A stretch of DNA of 64,000 nucleotides, taken from the NCBI GenBank assembly GCA_036270095.1, contig DATBDE010000104.1, forward strand, positions 1 through 64,000, read 5' to 3'. This stretch comes from DATBDE01 sp036270095 (GTDB lineage: Bacteria; Actinomycetota; Thermoleophilia; Solirubrobacterales; Solirubrobacteraceae). A program made the position numbers and the translations under genes. Shown piece by piece: positions 8,017-18,703 of this stretch. Under the pieces are notes generated by a model that was given only the letters and a program-made list of their open reading frames with translations, did no database searches and had not been told where the DNA came from. The stretch's first letter is position 1. The number at the start of each line of letters is the position of its first letter.

Positions 8017-9080
8017 CAGGGCAGCATTGCACGCGCCGCGTCCAGCGCCGGCTTGTACGTCGGGTCGCGCAGCAGGGCCTGGCGCACGCCCTGGCCGAGG
8101 ATCCCGCCCTCGCCGCGCGAGGCGCCCAGGACCTTCCACGTGTGCTCGGAGCCGTCGGTGTCGCGCCGGTGCTCGGTGAGGCCGCCGGCGGCGCGGTCGA
8201 GCGAGATCGACAGCCCGCCGGCCGTCTCCACCGTCACCCCGGCCAGCCCGGGCACGTCCTGCTCGGGATGGTGCTGGAGGTGCAGCTCGACCTCCTGCCG
8301 GCGCGCGCGGGCGTGGCCGTGCAGGCCGTCGCCGCTGCCCGCCAGCTTGCCGACCCGCCAGCCCAGGCGCGAGGCCAGCCAGCCCACGTACAGGAACGCC
8401 GAGGCCTCCGAGTCGGGGCGGTAGCGCACGGTCACCCCGCTGATGTGCCGCAACGCCTCGCGCATGCCGCGAGGGTCGAACGTGGCCGCCACGCGCTCGC
8501 GCCACGGGGTCGAGCGCAGCCAGGCGAGGTCGACGATGTAGGCCTTCTCGGAGAGCTCCTCGACCCGGTGCAGCGCCTCCTCGGGGTCGGGGTCCACGAC
8601 CGAGTCGACGAGGATCACGTCGACGATGCGGTGCAGCAGGGCGTCGACCGCGTCGTCGTGGCCGTGCGGCGACCACAGCACGGTCAGCAGCTCCGGCACC
8701 ACGACCGGGTCGACGACGGTGTCGAGCACGGGCAGGTGCTGCGGGCCGACGTCGATCTCGATCTGCTCGCGCACCGGCGCGATCTGGCCCGGCGGCGGCC
8801 TGGTGTCGGGCGCGGTCATGCGGGCCCACGCGGTGATGTGGTCGCGGCCCTGCTCGACCACGCACATGATCGTGCGCGAGGCGCTGTAGCGGCCGACCTG
8901 CTCGAGCCGGTTGGCGATCTCGCCGCGCCACTCGCGGTCGACGATGACGATGAGGTTGAGCACGCGCGCGGGCGCGTAGACGCCGCCGCTCTCGGTCGCA
9001 CGCTGGCTGAGGAGCCCTCGCAGCGCCGCCTCGATGTCGGGCGGCGTGCAGTTCTCCTGGCTCCAGATGTCGTCGCTCAG
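8016..9080 (-). CDS. opcA: Glucose-6-phosphate dehydrogenase assembly protein OpcA
   Basis: Promotes the active form of Zwf. The ~354-aa protein follows zwf directly, has IVDREWRGEIANRLEQVGRYSASRTIMCVV in its N-terminal half (only key residues quoted below as a family hallmark: the PSRT/SRT segment) and the DLAWLRSTPWRERVAATFD segment typical of OpcA. No ATG, GTG or TTG lies at the expected N-terminus. A CTG at 9080 has GGAGG exactly 5 bp upstream and overlaps the zwf stop (CTGA), so CTG is the probable start. The next in-frame GTG would remove the conserved DDIWSQENCTPPDIEAALR start. Confidence 0.85.
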   Translation of the reverse strand: MSDDIWSQENCTPPDIEAALRGLLSQRATESGGVYAPARVLNLIVIVDREWRGEIANRLEQVGRYSASRTIMCVVEQGRDHITAWARMTAPDTRPPPGQIAPVREQIEIDVGPQHLPVLDTVVDPVVVPELLTVLWSPHGHDDAVDALLHRIVDVILVDSVVDPDPEEALHRVEELSEKAYIVDLAWLRSTPWRERVAATFDPRGMREALRHISGVTVRYRPDSEASAFLYVGWLASRLGWRVGKLAGSGDGLHGHARARRQEVELHLQHHPEQDVPGLAGVTVETAGGLSISLDRAAGGLTEHRRDTDGSEHTWKVLGASRGEGGILGQGVRQALLRDPTYKPALDAARAMLP

Positions 9081-10603
9081 AGCTGCCTCCAGTGGTGCCC
9101 GGGCTCGAGCAGCGCGTTGGCCTCCTCCGGCCCGTCGGTCCCGGCTGGATACTGCGGAAGCGCATCGGCCGCGTTGTGCCAGGCCTCGAGGACCGGGTCG
9201 TAGATCGACCACTGCGCCTCGACCTCGTCGTTGCGGGTGAACAGCGATGCGTCGCCGCGCATGGCGTCGAGGATCAGGCGCTCGTAGGCCTCGGGCGACT
9301 GCGACAGGAACGCCGTGCCGTAATGGAACTCCATGTTCACCGGCCGGATGCGCATGAGGTTGCCGGGGATCTTGGCCCCGAGCGAGAGCGACACGCCCTC
9401 GTCGGGCTGCACGGTGAGGATGAGCTGGTTGGGCTGCACCCCGAGCGAGCCGGTCTCGCGGAAGGCCAGGTGCGGCACCGGCTTCAGTGTGATCGCGATC
9501 TCGGTGACCTTGCGCGCCAGGCGCTTGCCCGTGCGCAGGTAGAAGGGCACGCCGGCCCAGCGCCAGTTCTGCACGTGCAGCCGCAGCGCGGCGTAGGTCT
9601 CCGTGCGCGAGTGCGCCGGCACGCCGTCCTCCTCCAGGTACCCGGTCACCCGTTCGCCGCCGACCGTCCCCGGGCCGTACTGCGCGTGCACCGACATCGC
9701 CCCGACCTGCTCGAGCGGCGGCGGCTCGATCGCCCGCAGCACCTTGACCTTCTCGTCGCGCAGCGGGTTGGCGCCGATCGACGCGGGCACCTCCATGCAC
9801 AGCAGCGCCAGCAACTGCGACATGTGGTTCTGGATCAGGTCGCGCAGCGCGCCGGACTGGTCGTAGTAGCCGGCGCGACTGCCGATGCCGAGGTCCTCGG
9901 CGGCCGTGATCTGGACGTAGTCGATGTAGTTGCGGTTCCAGATCGGCTCGAAGAACGTGTTCGCGAACCGGAAGGCCAACAGGTTCTGGACCGTCTCCTT
10001 GCCCAGGTAGTGGTCGATGCGGAAGACCTGGGACTCGCGGAACTCGCGCAGCACGCTGCGGTTGAGTTTCTTGGCCGAGGCCAGGTCGGTGCCGAACGGC
10101 TTCTCGATGACGATCCGCACCTCGGCGCCCTTGATGCGGTCCATCTTCTTCTGGCCCAATTGCTCCACGATCACGGGGAAGAACTGTGGCGCGGTCGAAA
10201 GGTAGAAGATGCGGTTGAAGACGATCCCGGCGCGGTCGTCGAACCACTGCGCGCACTGCTGGAGCTGGTCGTAGGCCTCGGAGTCGTCGAACGAGCCCGA
10301 GATGTAGCGGACGTTCTCGAGCAGCGCGTCGAGCACCTCGAGGTTGGGCTCGGTGCGCGAGTAGCGCCGGATCGAGTCCCGCATCGTCTTCTGGTACTCC
10401 TCGTGCGGCATCTCGCTGCGCGCCATCGCGATGAGGTTGAAGCGCTCGGGGAGCTGGCCCTCGTGGGCCAGGTTGTAGATCGCCGGCAGGAGCTTGCGGT
10501 GGGCGAGGTCGCCGGTACCCCCGAAGATCACCAGCGTCGTCGGGTGGACCGGCAGGCGCTCGAGGCCCTCGACCAGCGGGTTCTCCTGGGTGACGGTGGC
10601 CAT
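9077..10603 (-). CDS. zwf: Glucose-6-phosphate 1-dehydrogenase
   Basis: Oxidises glucose-6-phosphate to 6-phosphogluconolactone and makes NADPH. The 508-aa protein has the coenzyme-binding GGTGDLAHRKLLPA near residue 30, IEKPFGTDLASAKKLN near residue 170 and the active-site RIDHYLGKE near residue 200. The length is normal. It starts directly after the tal::pgi stop (TAG then ATG) and overlaps opcA at its end, so translation of the four genes is probably coupled. Confidence 0.98.
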   Translation of the reverse strand: MATVTQENPLVEGLERLPVHPTTLVIFGGTGDLAHRKLLPAIYNLAHEGQLPERFNLIAMARSEMPHEEYQKTMRDSIRRYSRTEPNLEVLDALLENVRYISGSFDDSEAYDQLQQCAQWFDDRAGIVFNRIFYLSTAPQFFPVIVEQLGQKKMDRIKGAEVRIVIEKPFGTDLASAKKLNRSVLREFRESQVFRIDHYLGKETVQNLLAFRFANTFFEPIWNRNYIDYVQITAAEDLGIGSRAGYYDQSGALRDLIQNHMSQLLALLCMEVPASIGANPLRDEKVKVLRAIEPPPLEQVGAMSVHAQYGPGTVGGERVTGYLEEDGVPAHSRTETYAALRLHVQNWRWAGVPFYLRTGKRLARKVTEIAITLKPVPHLAFRETGSLGVQPNQLILTVQPDEGVSLSLGAKIPGNLMRIRPVNMEFHYGTAFLSQSPEAYERLILDAMRGDASLFTRNDEVEAQWSIYDPVLEAWHNAADALPQYPAGTDGPEEANALLEPGHHWRQL

Positions 10604-13336
10604 CTAGAGCAGCTCCTCGAGCTTGGCGGTCAACGCTCGCAGCGCCTCGGCCGGGTCGCCCTCCAGCCGCACGCGCTCGGCCGGCAGGCCGTGGTCGCGC
10701 AGCGTCTGCAGGTCGCCGGTGGCGGCGGCGCTCTTCAGTGTGCCGAAGGTGTACCCGGCGCCCGGCACGTCCACATCCTCGTCGCCGTCGTGCACGAGCT
10801 GCAGGAACACCCCGGTCGTCGGCCCGCCCTTGTGGTACTGGCCGGTGGAGTGCTGGAAACGGGGCCCGTAGCCGAACGTGGTCGCGCACCCGGTCTTGCG
10901 CCGCAGCACGTCGCGGAGGTCGGCCACGGCGGCGTCGAACGCCTCCGACTCCTGCAGGTAGCCGAGCACGGCGACGTAGTGCGGCGGCGCCTTGCCCGAC
11001 AGCAGCGCCCGCAGCGCGTCGTCGTCGGCCTCGGCGTCGTCGGGCAGCGTGCCCGACTCGGCGTAGGCCTTCAGCACCCTGTTGGTGTTGTCCTTGGCCT
11101 CCTGCACGTTGGGCTGGTCGAACGGGTTGATCTCCAGCACCCAGCCGGCCACCGCGATCGCGAACTCGGCGAAGAAGAAGATCCGGCCCAGGTCGATCGG
11201 CCCGTGCACCGACAGCGTGACGGTGGGGTGGCCGGCGTCGGCCAGCGCCTTGACCTTCGCGTCGAGGTCGGCGTCGGGGTCCTCGACGCGGCGCAGGTAG
11301 GCGAATACGCGGTCGTCGCCGTAGGCGTCCGGCGACCCGACCGGCTCGCCGGCGACGGGCAGGATCCCGCGCCCCTCCTTGCCGGTGGACTCGGCCACGA
11401 GCTGCTCCACCCACAGCCCGAACGAGTCGACCGGCTCAGAGACGACGAACGTCGCCTTGTCGCGCCCCTGGCGTGCGAGCTCGCCCACCACCAGCCCCAG
11501 CCACAGGCCCGCGTTGGACGCGCTCGAGTCGAACGCCGCGCACGCCGCCTCGGCCACCTGGGCACGGTGCAGCAGCGCGTCTGCGGCGATGCCCATGAGC
11601 GCCGCGGGCACGAGGCCGAAGTACGACAGCACGCTGTAGCGCCCGCCGATGTTCGGGTCGTTCTCGAACACGCGGCGGAACCCGTTGCGGCGACCCAGGT
11701 CGGCCAGCGGCGAACCGGGGTCGGTGACGGCGACGAAGTGAGCGCCGTCGGGCTGCTGAGACGAGAAATACCGATAGTGCGAAAGCGTCTCGATCGTGGC
11801 GCCGGACTTCGACGAGACGACGAACAGCGTCTTGTCGAGATCGATCGACCGCTCCACCGCCAGCACCTCCGCCGGGTCGGTGGAGTCGAGCACCTGCAGC
11901 CGCAGCGCGCCGTCGATCGCGCCGAACGACCGCCGCAGGACCTCCGGGCCCAGCGACGAGCCGCCCATGCCCAGCAGCACGACGTCGGTGTAGCCCGTGG
12001 CCTTGACCTCCTCGACGAAGGCGAGCAGCTCGTCGAGGTGCTCGAGCATGGGCTCGGTGATGGTCAGCCAACCCAGCCGGTTCTCGATCTCGGGCTTGTC
12101 GGGGCCGCCCCACAGGCGCGGGTCCTTGCGCCAGATGCGCTGGGCCACGCCCTCGGCCTGGGCGGCCTTGACCCGCTGGGCCACCGCGGCCTCGAGGTCG
12201 GCCGGGATGTGGGCCTGGATCGTGGGCGGCGCTCCGAGCGCGACTGCCTCGCGCTGCTGCTCGACGCCGTCGACGAGCTGGTTCATCGCGACCACGAACT
12301 GCTCGATGCCGGCGTCGAGGACGACGCGGGTCACGTCGGCCATGTCGATGCCGGCGTCGGCGAGCTTCTGCAGGTCCTCGCTCGGGTCCTGGTCGGCGGT
12401 GGGCCCGGTGATCTCGGCCTTCTCGGCCGCCGCCAGCAGCGTGGCCATCGGCATCGTGTTGACCGTGTCCGGCGCGACGAGGTCGTCGACGTACATGGTC
12501 TCCGGATAGGCCGGGTTCTTCACGCTGGTCGAGGCCCAGAGCGGGCGCTGCACGACGGCGCCGGCCGCGGCGAGCCTGTCCCAGCGCTCGCCGGCGAAGA
12601 TCGCCTTGAAGCGCTGATAGGCCGCGCGGGCGTTGGCGATGGCCGCGATGCCGTGCAGCTCGGGGTGGCCGTCACCGAGGCGCTTGTCGACCTCGGTGTC
12701 CACGCGCGAGACGAAGAACGACGCCACCGAGTGCACGTCGAGCGGCTTGCCCTCCACGTGACGGCGCTCGAGGCCGCGGATGTAGGCCTCGGCCACCTTC
12801 TCGTAGGCCTCGACTGCGAACAGCAGCGTCACGTTGACGTTGATGCCCTCGTAGATCGCCTCCTCGATCGCGGGCACGCCCTCGTCGGTGCCGGGGATCT
12901 TGATGAGCAGGTTGGGCCGGTCGACGCGCTCCCAGTACGAGCGCGCCGAGCGCAGCGTGCCCTCGGTGTCGCGCGCGAGCTCGGGCTGGACCTCGAGCGA
13001 GACGAAGCCGTCGGCGTGGTCGCAGGCCTCCCAGGTCGGGCGCAGGACGTCGAGGCCCATCTGCACGTCCTTGATCGCGATGGCGTCATAGATCTCCTTC
13101 GCGGACTTGCCCTCCTTGGCCATGGCCGCGAGGTCGTCGTCGTAGTCGGATGAGCCGAGGATCGCCTTCTCGAAGATGGACGGGTTCGAGGTCACGCCGC
13201 GCAGCGAGTCCTCGTCGATCAGCCGCTGCAACTCACCGCTCTGGATCAGCTTGCGGCGGATCTGGTCCAGCCAGGGGGCGGTTCCTGCGGCCGCCAGTGC
13301 GGCGAGGCGCGGGTTGACCGAGGTCTCGACGCTCAT
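10604..13336 (-). CDS. Bifunctional transaldolase/glucose-6-phosphate isomerase
   Basis: A 910-aa fusion. Residues ~1-375 are a class I transaldolase (NPRLAALAAAGTAPWLDQIR, SNPSIFEKAI, active-site region NLLIKIPGTDEG, ASTSVKNPAY). Residues ~390-910 are a phosphoglucose isomerase (LLGMGGSSLGPEVLRR, SKSGATIETLSHYRYF, NDPNIGGRYSVLSYFG, and HSTGQYHKGGPTTGVF near the end). It joins the non-oxidative pentose phosphate branch to fructose-6-phosphate/glucose-6-phosphate exchange, which would return carbon to zwf. Such fusions are known in actinobacteria. ATG 13336 overlaps the tkt stop (TGATG). Confidence 0.96.
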   Translation of the reverse strand: MSVETSVNPRLAALAAAGTAPWLDQIRRKLIQSGELQRLIDEDSLRGVTSNPSIFEKAILGSSDYDDDLAAMAKEGKSAKEIYDAIAIKDVQMGLDVLRPTWEACDHADGFVSLEVQPELARDTEGTLRSARSYWERVDRPNLLIKIPGTDEGVPAIEEAIYEGINVNVTLLFAVEAYEKVAEAYIRGLERRHVEGKPLDVHSVASFFVSRVDTEVDKRLGDGHPELHGIAAIANARAAYQRFKAIFAGERWDRLAAAGAVVQRPLWASTSVKNPAYPETMYVDDLVAPDTVNTMPMATLLAAAEKAEITGPTADQDPSEDLQKLADAGIDMADVTRVVLDAGIEQFVVAMNQLVDGVEQQREAVALGAPPTIQAHIPADLEAAVAQRVKAAQAEGVAQRIWRKDPRLWGGPDKPEIENRLGWLTITEPMLEHLDELLAFVEEVKATGYTDVVLLGMGGSSLGPEVLRRSFGAIDGALRLQVLDSTDPAEVLAVERSIDLDKTLFVVSSKSGATIETLSHYRYFSSQQPDGAHFVAVTDPGSPLADLGRRNGFRRVFENDPNIGGRYSVLSYFGLVPAALMGIAADALLHRAQVAEAACAAFDSSASNAGLWLGLVVGELARQGRDKATFVVSEPVDSFGLWVEQLVAESTGKEGRGILPVAGEPVGSPDAYGDDRVFAYLRRVEDPDADLDAKVKALADAGHPTVTLSVHGPIDLGRIFFFAEFAIAVAGWVLEINPFDQPNVQEAKDNTNRVLKAYAESGTLPDDAEADDDALRALLSGKAPPHYVAVLGYLQESEAFDAAVADLRDVLRRKTGCATTFGYGPRFQHSTGQYHKGGPTTGVFLQLVHDGDEDVDVPGAGYTFGTLKSAAATGDLQTLRDHGLPAERVRLEGDPAEALRALTAKLEELL

Positions 13337-15375
13337 CAGGCGCTCCTTGTGGTCTTCCGGACTGCTCGTGCGCTGTCAGCGACCCGTTCGGGCACGAACC
13401 CGAAGTGCTCGTAGAGCGCCTTGGCCGGGGCCGAGGCGCCGAAGCCGGTCATCCCGATCGCCTCGCCGGCGTCGCCGACCCAGCGGTCCCAGCCCAGGGT
13501 GGCGGCGGCCTCCACGGATACGCGCGCGCGCACCTCGGGCGGGAGCACCGTGCCCTGGTAGGCGGCGTCCTGCCGCGCGAACCGGTCCAGGCAGGGCATG
13601 GAGACGACGCGCGTGGCGATGCCGTCGGCCTCGAGCAGGTCGGCCGCACGCGTGCAGATGTGCACCTCGGAGCCGGTGGCCATGAGGATCACGTCGGGCA
13701 GGTCGGGCTCCTTGAAGCTGTCGCGCAGCACGTAGGCGCCGCGCACGATCGCGTCGTCGGGCACGCCGGCTGGGTTCCACACCGGCAGCCCCTGGCGCGA
13801 GAGCGCCAGCGCCGTCGGCGTGCCGCGCTGCTCGATGGCGAACTTCCACGCCAGCGCGACCTCGTTCGCGCCCGCGGGGCGCACCACGTTCAGGTTGGGC
13901 ACCGCGCGCAGGTGCGCGAGCTGCTCGATGGGCTGGTGCGTGGGGCCGTCCTCGCCCACGCCGATGGAGTCGTGGGTGAACACGAAGATCGAGCCCACGC
14001 CCATGATCGCCGCGAGCCGGATCGACCCCTTCATGTAGTCCGAGAAGGTGAAGAAGGTCGAGCCGTAGGCCCGCAGGTAGTGGAGATTCATCGCGTTGAC
14101 GATCGCGCCCATGCCGTGCTCGCGGATGCCGAAGTGCAGGTTGCGACCGCCGTAGGCGCCGGGCTGGTCGACGTTGTCGGCGCCGTCGATCAGGGTCAGC
14201 GTGCTCGGCGCCAGGTCGGCGGAGCCGCCGACGAGCTCGGGCACCTGCGCAGCCGCCCACTGCAGCACCCTGTTGCCCGCCTTGCGCGTGGCGATCATGC
14301 CCTCGCCGGCGTGGAAGCGCGGCGGCTCGGCGTCGGCGAAGCCGTCGGGCAGGCGGCCCGCGAACAGGCGCTGGAGCTCCGCGCCCTGGTCCGGGTACGC
14401 GTCCCTGTAGGCGGCGAAGCGCTCCTCCCACTCGGCCTGCTTCTCCTTGCCGCGGTCGATGGCCGAGCGGAAGTGCTGCAGCGCCTCGTCGGGCACGAAG
14501 AAGGGCTCGAGCGACGGGTAGCCGTAGGACTCCTTGGTGAGCCGGATCTCCTCCTCGCCCAGCGGCGAGCCGTGCGCGGCCGCGGTGTCCTGCTTGTGCG
14601 GCGCGCCCGGCGCGATGTGGGTGCGGCAGACGATCAGGCTGGGCCGGTCCTCGACCTCCTGGGCCACGGCTACCGCCTCCTCGAGGCGGTCGAGCTCGAT
14701 CTCCTCGCCGAGATTCTGCACGTGCCAGCCGTACGCCTCATAGCGCGCGGGCCGGTCCTCGGTGAAGGCGATCCTCGTATCGCCCTCGATCGAGATGTGG
14801 TTGTCGTCGTAGAAGCCGATCAGGTGGCCGAGCCCGAGGTGGCCGGCGATCGACGACGCCTCGCCCGAGACGCCCTCCTCGAGGTCGCCGTCCGAGCAGA
14901 TGAAGTACGTGTGGTGGTCGACGATGTCGTGGCCGTCGCGATTGAAGCGGGCGGCGAGCATGCGCTCGGCGAGCGCGAAGCCGACCGCGTTGGAGATGCC
15001 CTGGCCCAGCGGCCCGGTGGTGACCTCGACGCCCTTGGTGTGCCCGTACTCGGGGTGCCCGGGGGTGAGCGAGCCGAGCTGCCGGAACTGCTGGAGGTCT
15101 CCGAGCTCCAGTCCGTAGCCCGTGAGGTAGAGCACCGAGTACAGGAGCATCGAGGCGTGCCCGCACGAGAGCACGAACCGGTCGCGGTCCGGCCACTGCG
15201 GGTCGGCCGGGCTGTGGTTCATCGCCCGCGTGAACAGGAGGTAGGCGATGGGCGCCAGCGCCATCGGGGTGCCCGGATGGCCGGAGTTGGCCTTCTGGAC
15301 GCCGTCCATCGCGAGCACGCGGATCGCGTCGATGCAGAGCTTGTCGAGCGCGGTCGACGGCGTGGTGGTCGTCAT
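13336..15375 (-). CDS. tkt: Transketolase
   Basis: A thiamine diphosphate enzyme that transfers two-carbon units in the pentose phosphate pathway. The 679-aa length is typical. Visible motifs are NSGHPGTPMALAPIAYLLF, the TPP motif SDGDLEEGVSGEA with DDNHISIEG, HGSPLGEEE, and the pyrimidine-domain region FTFSDYMKGSIR with THDSIGVGEDGPTHQP. It is the first gene of the operon. ATG 15375 lies a few bases downstream of a recognisable promoter. Confidence 0.98.
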   Translation of the reverse strand: MTTTTPSTALDKLCIDAIRVLAMDGVQKANSGHPGTPMALAPIAYLLFTRAMNHSPADPQWPDRDRFVLSCGHASMLLYSVLYLTGYGLELGDLQQFRQLGSLTPGHPEYGHTKGVEVTTGPLGQGISNAVGFALAERMLAARFNRDGHDIVDHHTYFICSDGDLEEGVSGEASSIAGHLGLGHLIGFYDDNHISIEGDTRIAFTEDRPARYEAYGWHVQNLGEEIELDRLEEAVAVAQEVEDRPSLIVCRTHIAPGAPHKQDTAAAHGSPLGEEEIRLTKESYGYPSLEPFFVPDEALQHFRSAIDRGKEKQAEWEERFAAYRDAYPDQGAELQRLFAGRLPDGFADAEPPRFHAGEGMIATRKAGNRVLQWAAAQVPELVGGSADLAPSTLTLIDGADNVDQPGAYGGRNLHFGIREHGMGAIVNAMNLHYLRAYGSTFFTFSDYMKGSIRLAAIMGVGSIFVFTHDSIGVGEDGPTHQPIEQLAHLRAVPNLNVVRPAGANEVALAWKFAIEQRGTPTALALSRQGLPVWNPAGVPDDAIVRGAYVLRDSFKEPDLPDVILMATGSEVHICTRAADLLEADGIATRVVSMPCLDRFARQDAAYQGTVLPPEVRARVSVEAAATLGWDRWVGDAGEAIGMTGFGASAPAKALYEHFGFVPERVADSARAVRKTTRSA

Positions 15376-15385
15376 GGAGCCGGAC

Positions 15386-15415
15386 GTTATACGCCCAACC
15401 GTTTTCCGATGTGAA
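15386..15415 (-). promoter_or_regulatory. Probable promoter of the tkt operon
   Basis: On the minus strand TTCACA (15415-15410), an 18-bp spacer and TATAAC (15391-15386) precede the tkt ATG by 10 bp. Transcription would start only a few bases before the ATG, and I see no Shine-Dalgarno sequence, so tkt may be read from a near-leaderless mRNA. The intergenic region with divergent treT is only 62 bp. No treT promoter is obvious. Confidence 0.5.
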
Positions 15416-15437
15416 TTCGTGACATCATGCCGCCGCC

Positions 15438-16874
15438 ATGGCGACAGTCCAGGCTCTGGAGTCGGTGCAGATCGGCGCGCTGCCCTTCGACAAGTTCGAG
15501 GACATCCTCGAACCGGGGCAGTGGAGACAGGTGTCCGACGCCGCCGATCGCGCGCGCGATCTGTTCGCCGGGCGGGTCATCTGGAACGTGAACTCGACCT
15601 CGCGCGGCGGCGGCGTCGCGGAGATGCTCGTGTCACTCCTCGCCTACGCGCGCGGCGTCGGGGTGAATACGCGCTGGGAGGTCATCTCCGGCAACCCGGA
15701 CTTCTTCGGGTTGACCAAGCGCATCCACAACAACCTCCACGGCGCGCCCGGCGACGGCGGCGACCTGGGAGAGCGCGAGCGCGGCATCTACGCCGCCGCG
15801 CTCGAGCCCAACATCCGCCAGTTCACCGGCATGGTGTCGCCACGCGACGTGGTCATCGTGCACGACCCCCAGCCCGCCGGGCTCGTCGGCCCGCTGGTCG
15901 ACATGGGGGTGCCGGTCATCTGGCGCTGCCACGTCGGCCTCGATGCGCCCAACGAGCTGACGCGCAAGGCCTGGAGCTTCCTGCGCCCCTACGTCGCAAA
16001 GGCCAACGCGCTCGTGTTCTCGCGGAAGGCGTTCGTGTGGGAGGACCTGCCCGACGACCGCATCTCCATCATCGCCCCGTCGATCGACGCGTTCTCGCCC
16101 AAGAACCAGGAGCTCCCGGCCGAGAACGTCAAGGCGATCCTCGAGGCCGCCGGCATCTACGAGGACGGCCACGAAATCGGGGACGCCCTGTTCACGCGCG
16201 TGGACGGCAGCCCGGCGCGCGTGGCCGCCAGGGCCCAGCTCTGGCAGGGCGGGCCGCTGTCTGAGGACGACCGCTACGTGCTCCAGGTCTCGCGCTGGGA
16301 CCGGCTGAAGGACCCGCTCGGGGTCATCCGGGGCTTCGTCGACCACATCGCGCCGGAGACCGACGCGCACCTGGTCTACGCCGGCCCGGCGGTCGAGGCG
16401 GTCTCCGACGATCCGGAGGGCGAGGAGGTCCTCTCCGAGGCCCGGGACCTGTTCGACCGCCTCGACCCCGACCTGCAGAAACGCGTCCACCTCGCTGCCC
16501 TGCCGATGGGCGACCTCGAGGAGAACGCCGCCATCGTCAACGCCCTGCAGCGGGACGCCGCCGTCGTGGTGCAGAAGAGCCTGGCCGAGGGCTTCGGGCT
16601 GACCGTGGCCGAGGGCATGTGGAAGGCCCGGCCGGTGGCGGCATCGCGCATCGGGGGGATCCAGGACCAGATCGTTGATGGGGTCAGCGGCGTGCTGATC
16701 GATGACCCCACCGACCTGGCCGAGTACGGCAGCAAGGTCACGGCGCTGCTCAACGAGCCCGAGCGGGCCGACGAGATCGGCCGCAACGCCATGGAGCGGG
16801 TGCGCGAGGACTTCCTCGGCGTGCGCTCCCTGCTGCAGTACTTCGAGCTGATCCATCCGCTGCTCCGGGACTAG
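15438..16874 (+). CDS. treT: Trehalose synthase (TreT-type glycosyltransferase)
   Basis: A 478-aa GT4 glycosyltransferase of the TreT group, which joins NDP-glucose and glucose to make trehalose. The N-terminal VIWNVNSTSRGGGVAEML is the family hallmark. The donor-binding E-x7-E occurs as EGFGLTVAE, followed by SRIGGIQDQIVDGVSG. The product could serve as an osmolyte or reserve. A decayed GH15 gene at 29.5 kb is of the trehalase-like type. ATG 15438 is the first start after the divergent promoter region. The stop shares CTAG with the convergent ABC permease. Confidence 0.88.
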   Translation: MATVQALESVQIGALPFDKFEDILEPGQWRQVSDAADRARDLFAGRVIWNVNSTSRGGGVAEMLVSLLAYARGVGVNTRWEVISGNPDFFGLTKRIHNNLHGAPGDGGDLGERERGIYAAALEPNIRQFTGMVSPRDVVIVHDPQPAGLVGPLVDMGVPVIWRCHVGLDAPNELTRKAWSFLRPYVAKANALVFSRKAFVWEDLPDDRISIIAPSIDAFSPKNQELPAENVKAILEAAGIYEDGHEIGDALFTRVDGSPARVAARAQLWQGGPLSEDDRYVLQVSRWDRLKDPLGVIRGFVDHIAPETDAHLVYAGPAVEAVSDDPEGEEVLSEARDLFDRLDPDLQKRVHLAALPMGDLEENAAIVNALQRDAAVVVQKSLAEGFGLTVAEGMWKARPVAASRIGGIQDQIVDGVSGVLIDDPTDLAEYGSKVTALLNEPERADEIGRNAMERVREDFLGVRSLLQYFELIHPLLRD

Positions 16875-17652
16875 ACGGACTTCTGATAGGCCCGGAACGC
16901 GCGCGTCGCGAAGGCGCCGCACGCGATCGCCAGCGCGAGGAGGAACCCCGCGCGCGAGGCGACGAAGGCCCAGTCGGTGCCCGCCGAGACGGCCTCCCGG
17001 CCGGCCTCGATGGCCCAGTTGACCGGATTGGCATCGGACACCACGCGCATCCACCCCGGCATCAGGCTCTTCTGCATGAACGCCGTCGACAGGAAGGTCA
17101 GTGGCAGCGTGATGCCGGTGACGATCGCGATCAGGGTCTCCTCGTGCCGGACGATCAGCGCCATGCCGATCGACAGGGAGCCGAAGATCGTGCCCAGGAG
17201 CGTGGCGAGTACGAACAGCGCCAGCACGCCCTGCACGCCGCCGGGGAACGTGGCGCCGACGATCAGGGCCAGCACCACGATGATCACCGACTGGATCAGC
17301 ATGCTGATCGCGCCCTGGGCCAGCCGGCCCGTGATCAGCGAGCCGCGCCGCACCGGGGTGACCAGGAAGCGGTCCATGACGCCGCGCTCCAGGTCCTCGA
17401 TGACCGGCATCCCTGCCCAGCCGGACGCGAACAGCGCCGTCATCACCACGACCCCCGGCGCCAGGAAGGTGAGGTAGTTGTCGCTGGTGAAGCCGGGGAT
17501 CTCGACGACCTTCTCGAACAGCGCCCCGAACAGCAGCAGCCAGATGATCGGCTGCATCAGGGTCACGACGATCCACCACGGCTGGCGCCACAGCGCGCGC
17601 AGGTGGCGGACGGTCTGGTCGCGCGAGTCGCGCGCGTAGACAAGAGCGGCGC

Positions 17653-17656
<4 letters not shown>
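16871..17656 (-). CDS. ABC-2 type exporter permease
   Basis: A 261-aa DrrB-like membrane subunit with six predicted TM segments. The N-terminal region ALWRQPWWIVVTLMQPIIWL, a cytoplasmic loop ending ERGVMDRFLVTPVRRGSLI, and the late segment NPVNWAIEAGREAV are typical of daunorubicin-resistance-like permeases. ATG 17656 overlaps the ATPase stop (ATGA) with GGAGGAG just upstream. Together with the ATPase it forms an efflux system of unknown substrate. Confidence 0.92.
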
Positions 17657-18639
<983 letters not shown>

Positions 18640-18703
18640 GAGGGTCTCCGGTTGAGGTACACTCTGCTTGATGAGTAAGTATCTTAGTAATTGAGAGATT
18701 TAG
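18640..18703. promoter_or_regulatory. AT-rich divergent regulatory region between ABC exporter and marR
   Basis: This 64-bp stretch is strikingly AT-rich against its surroundings, especially 18671-18703. It contains the dyad TAAG-TAT-CTTA (18676-18686). The position between the exporter operon and marR suits a MarR autoregulatory operator. I cannot place -35 and -10 boxes with confidence. Confidence 0.5.

Noticed and set aside
9092..13153. A very long open frame opposite tal::pgi and zwf
   Set aside because: It is the antisense shadow of well-supported enzymes in very GC-rich DNA, with Arg/Val/Leu-dominated low-complexity translation and no recognisable domain.
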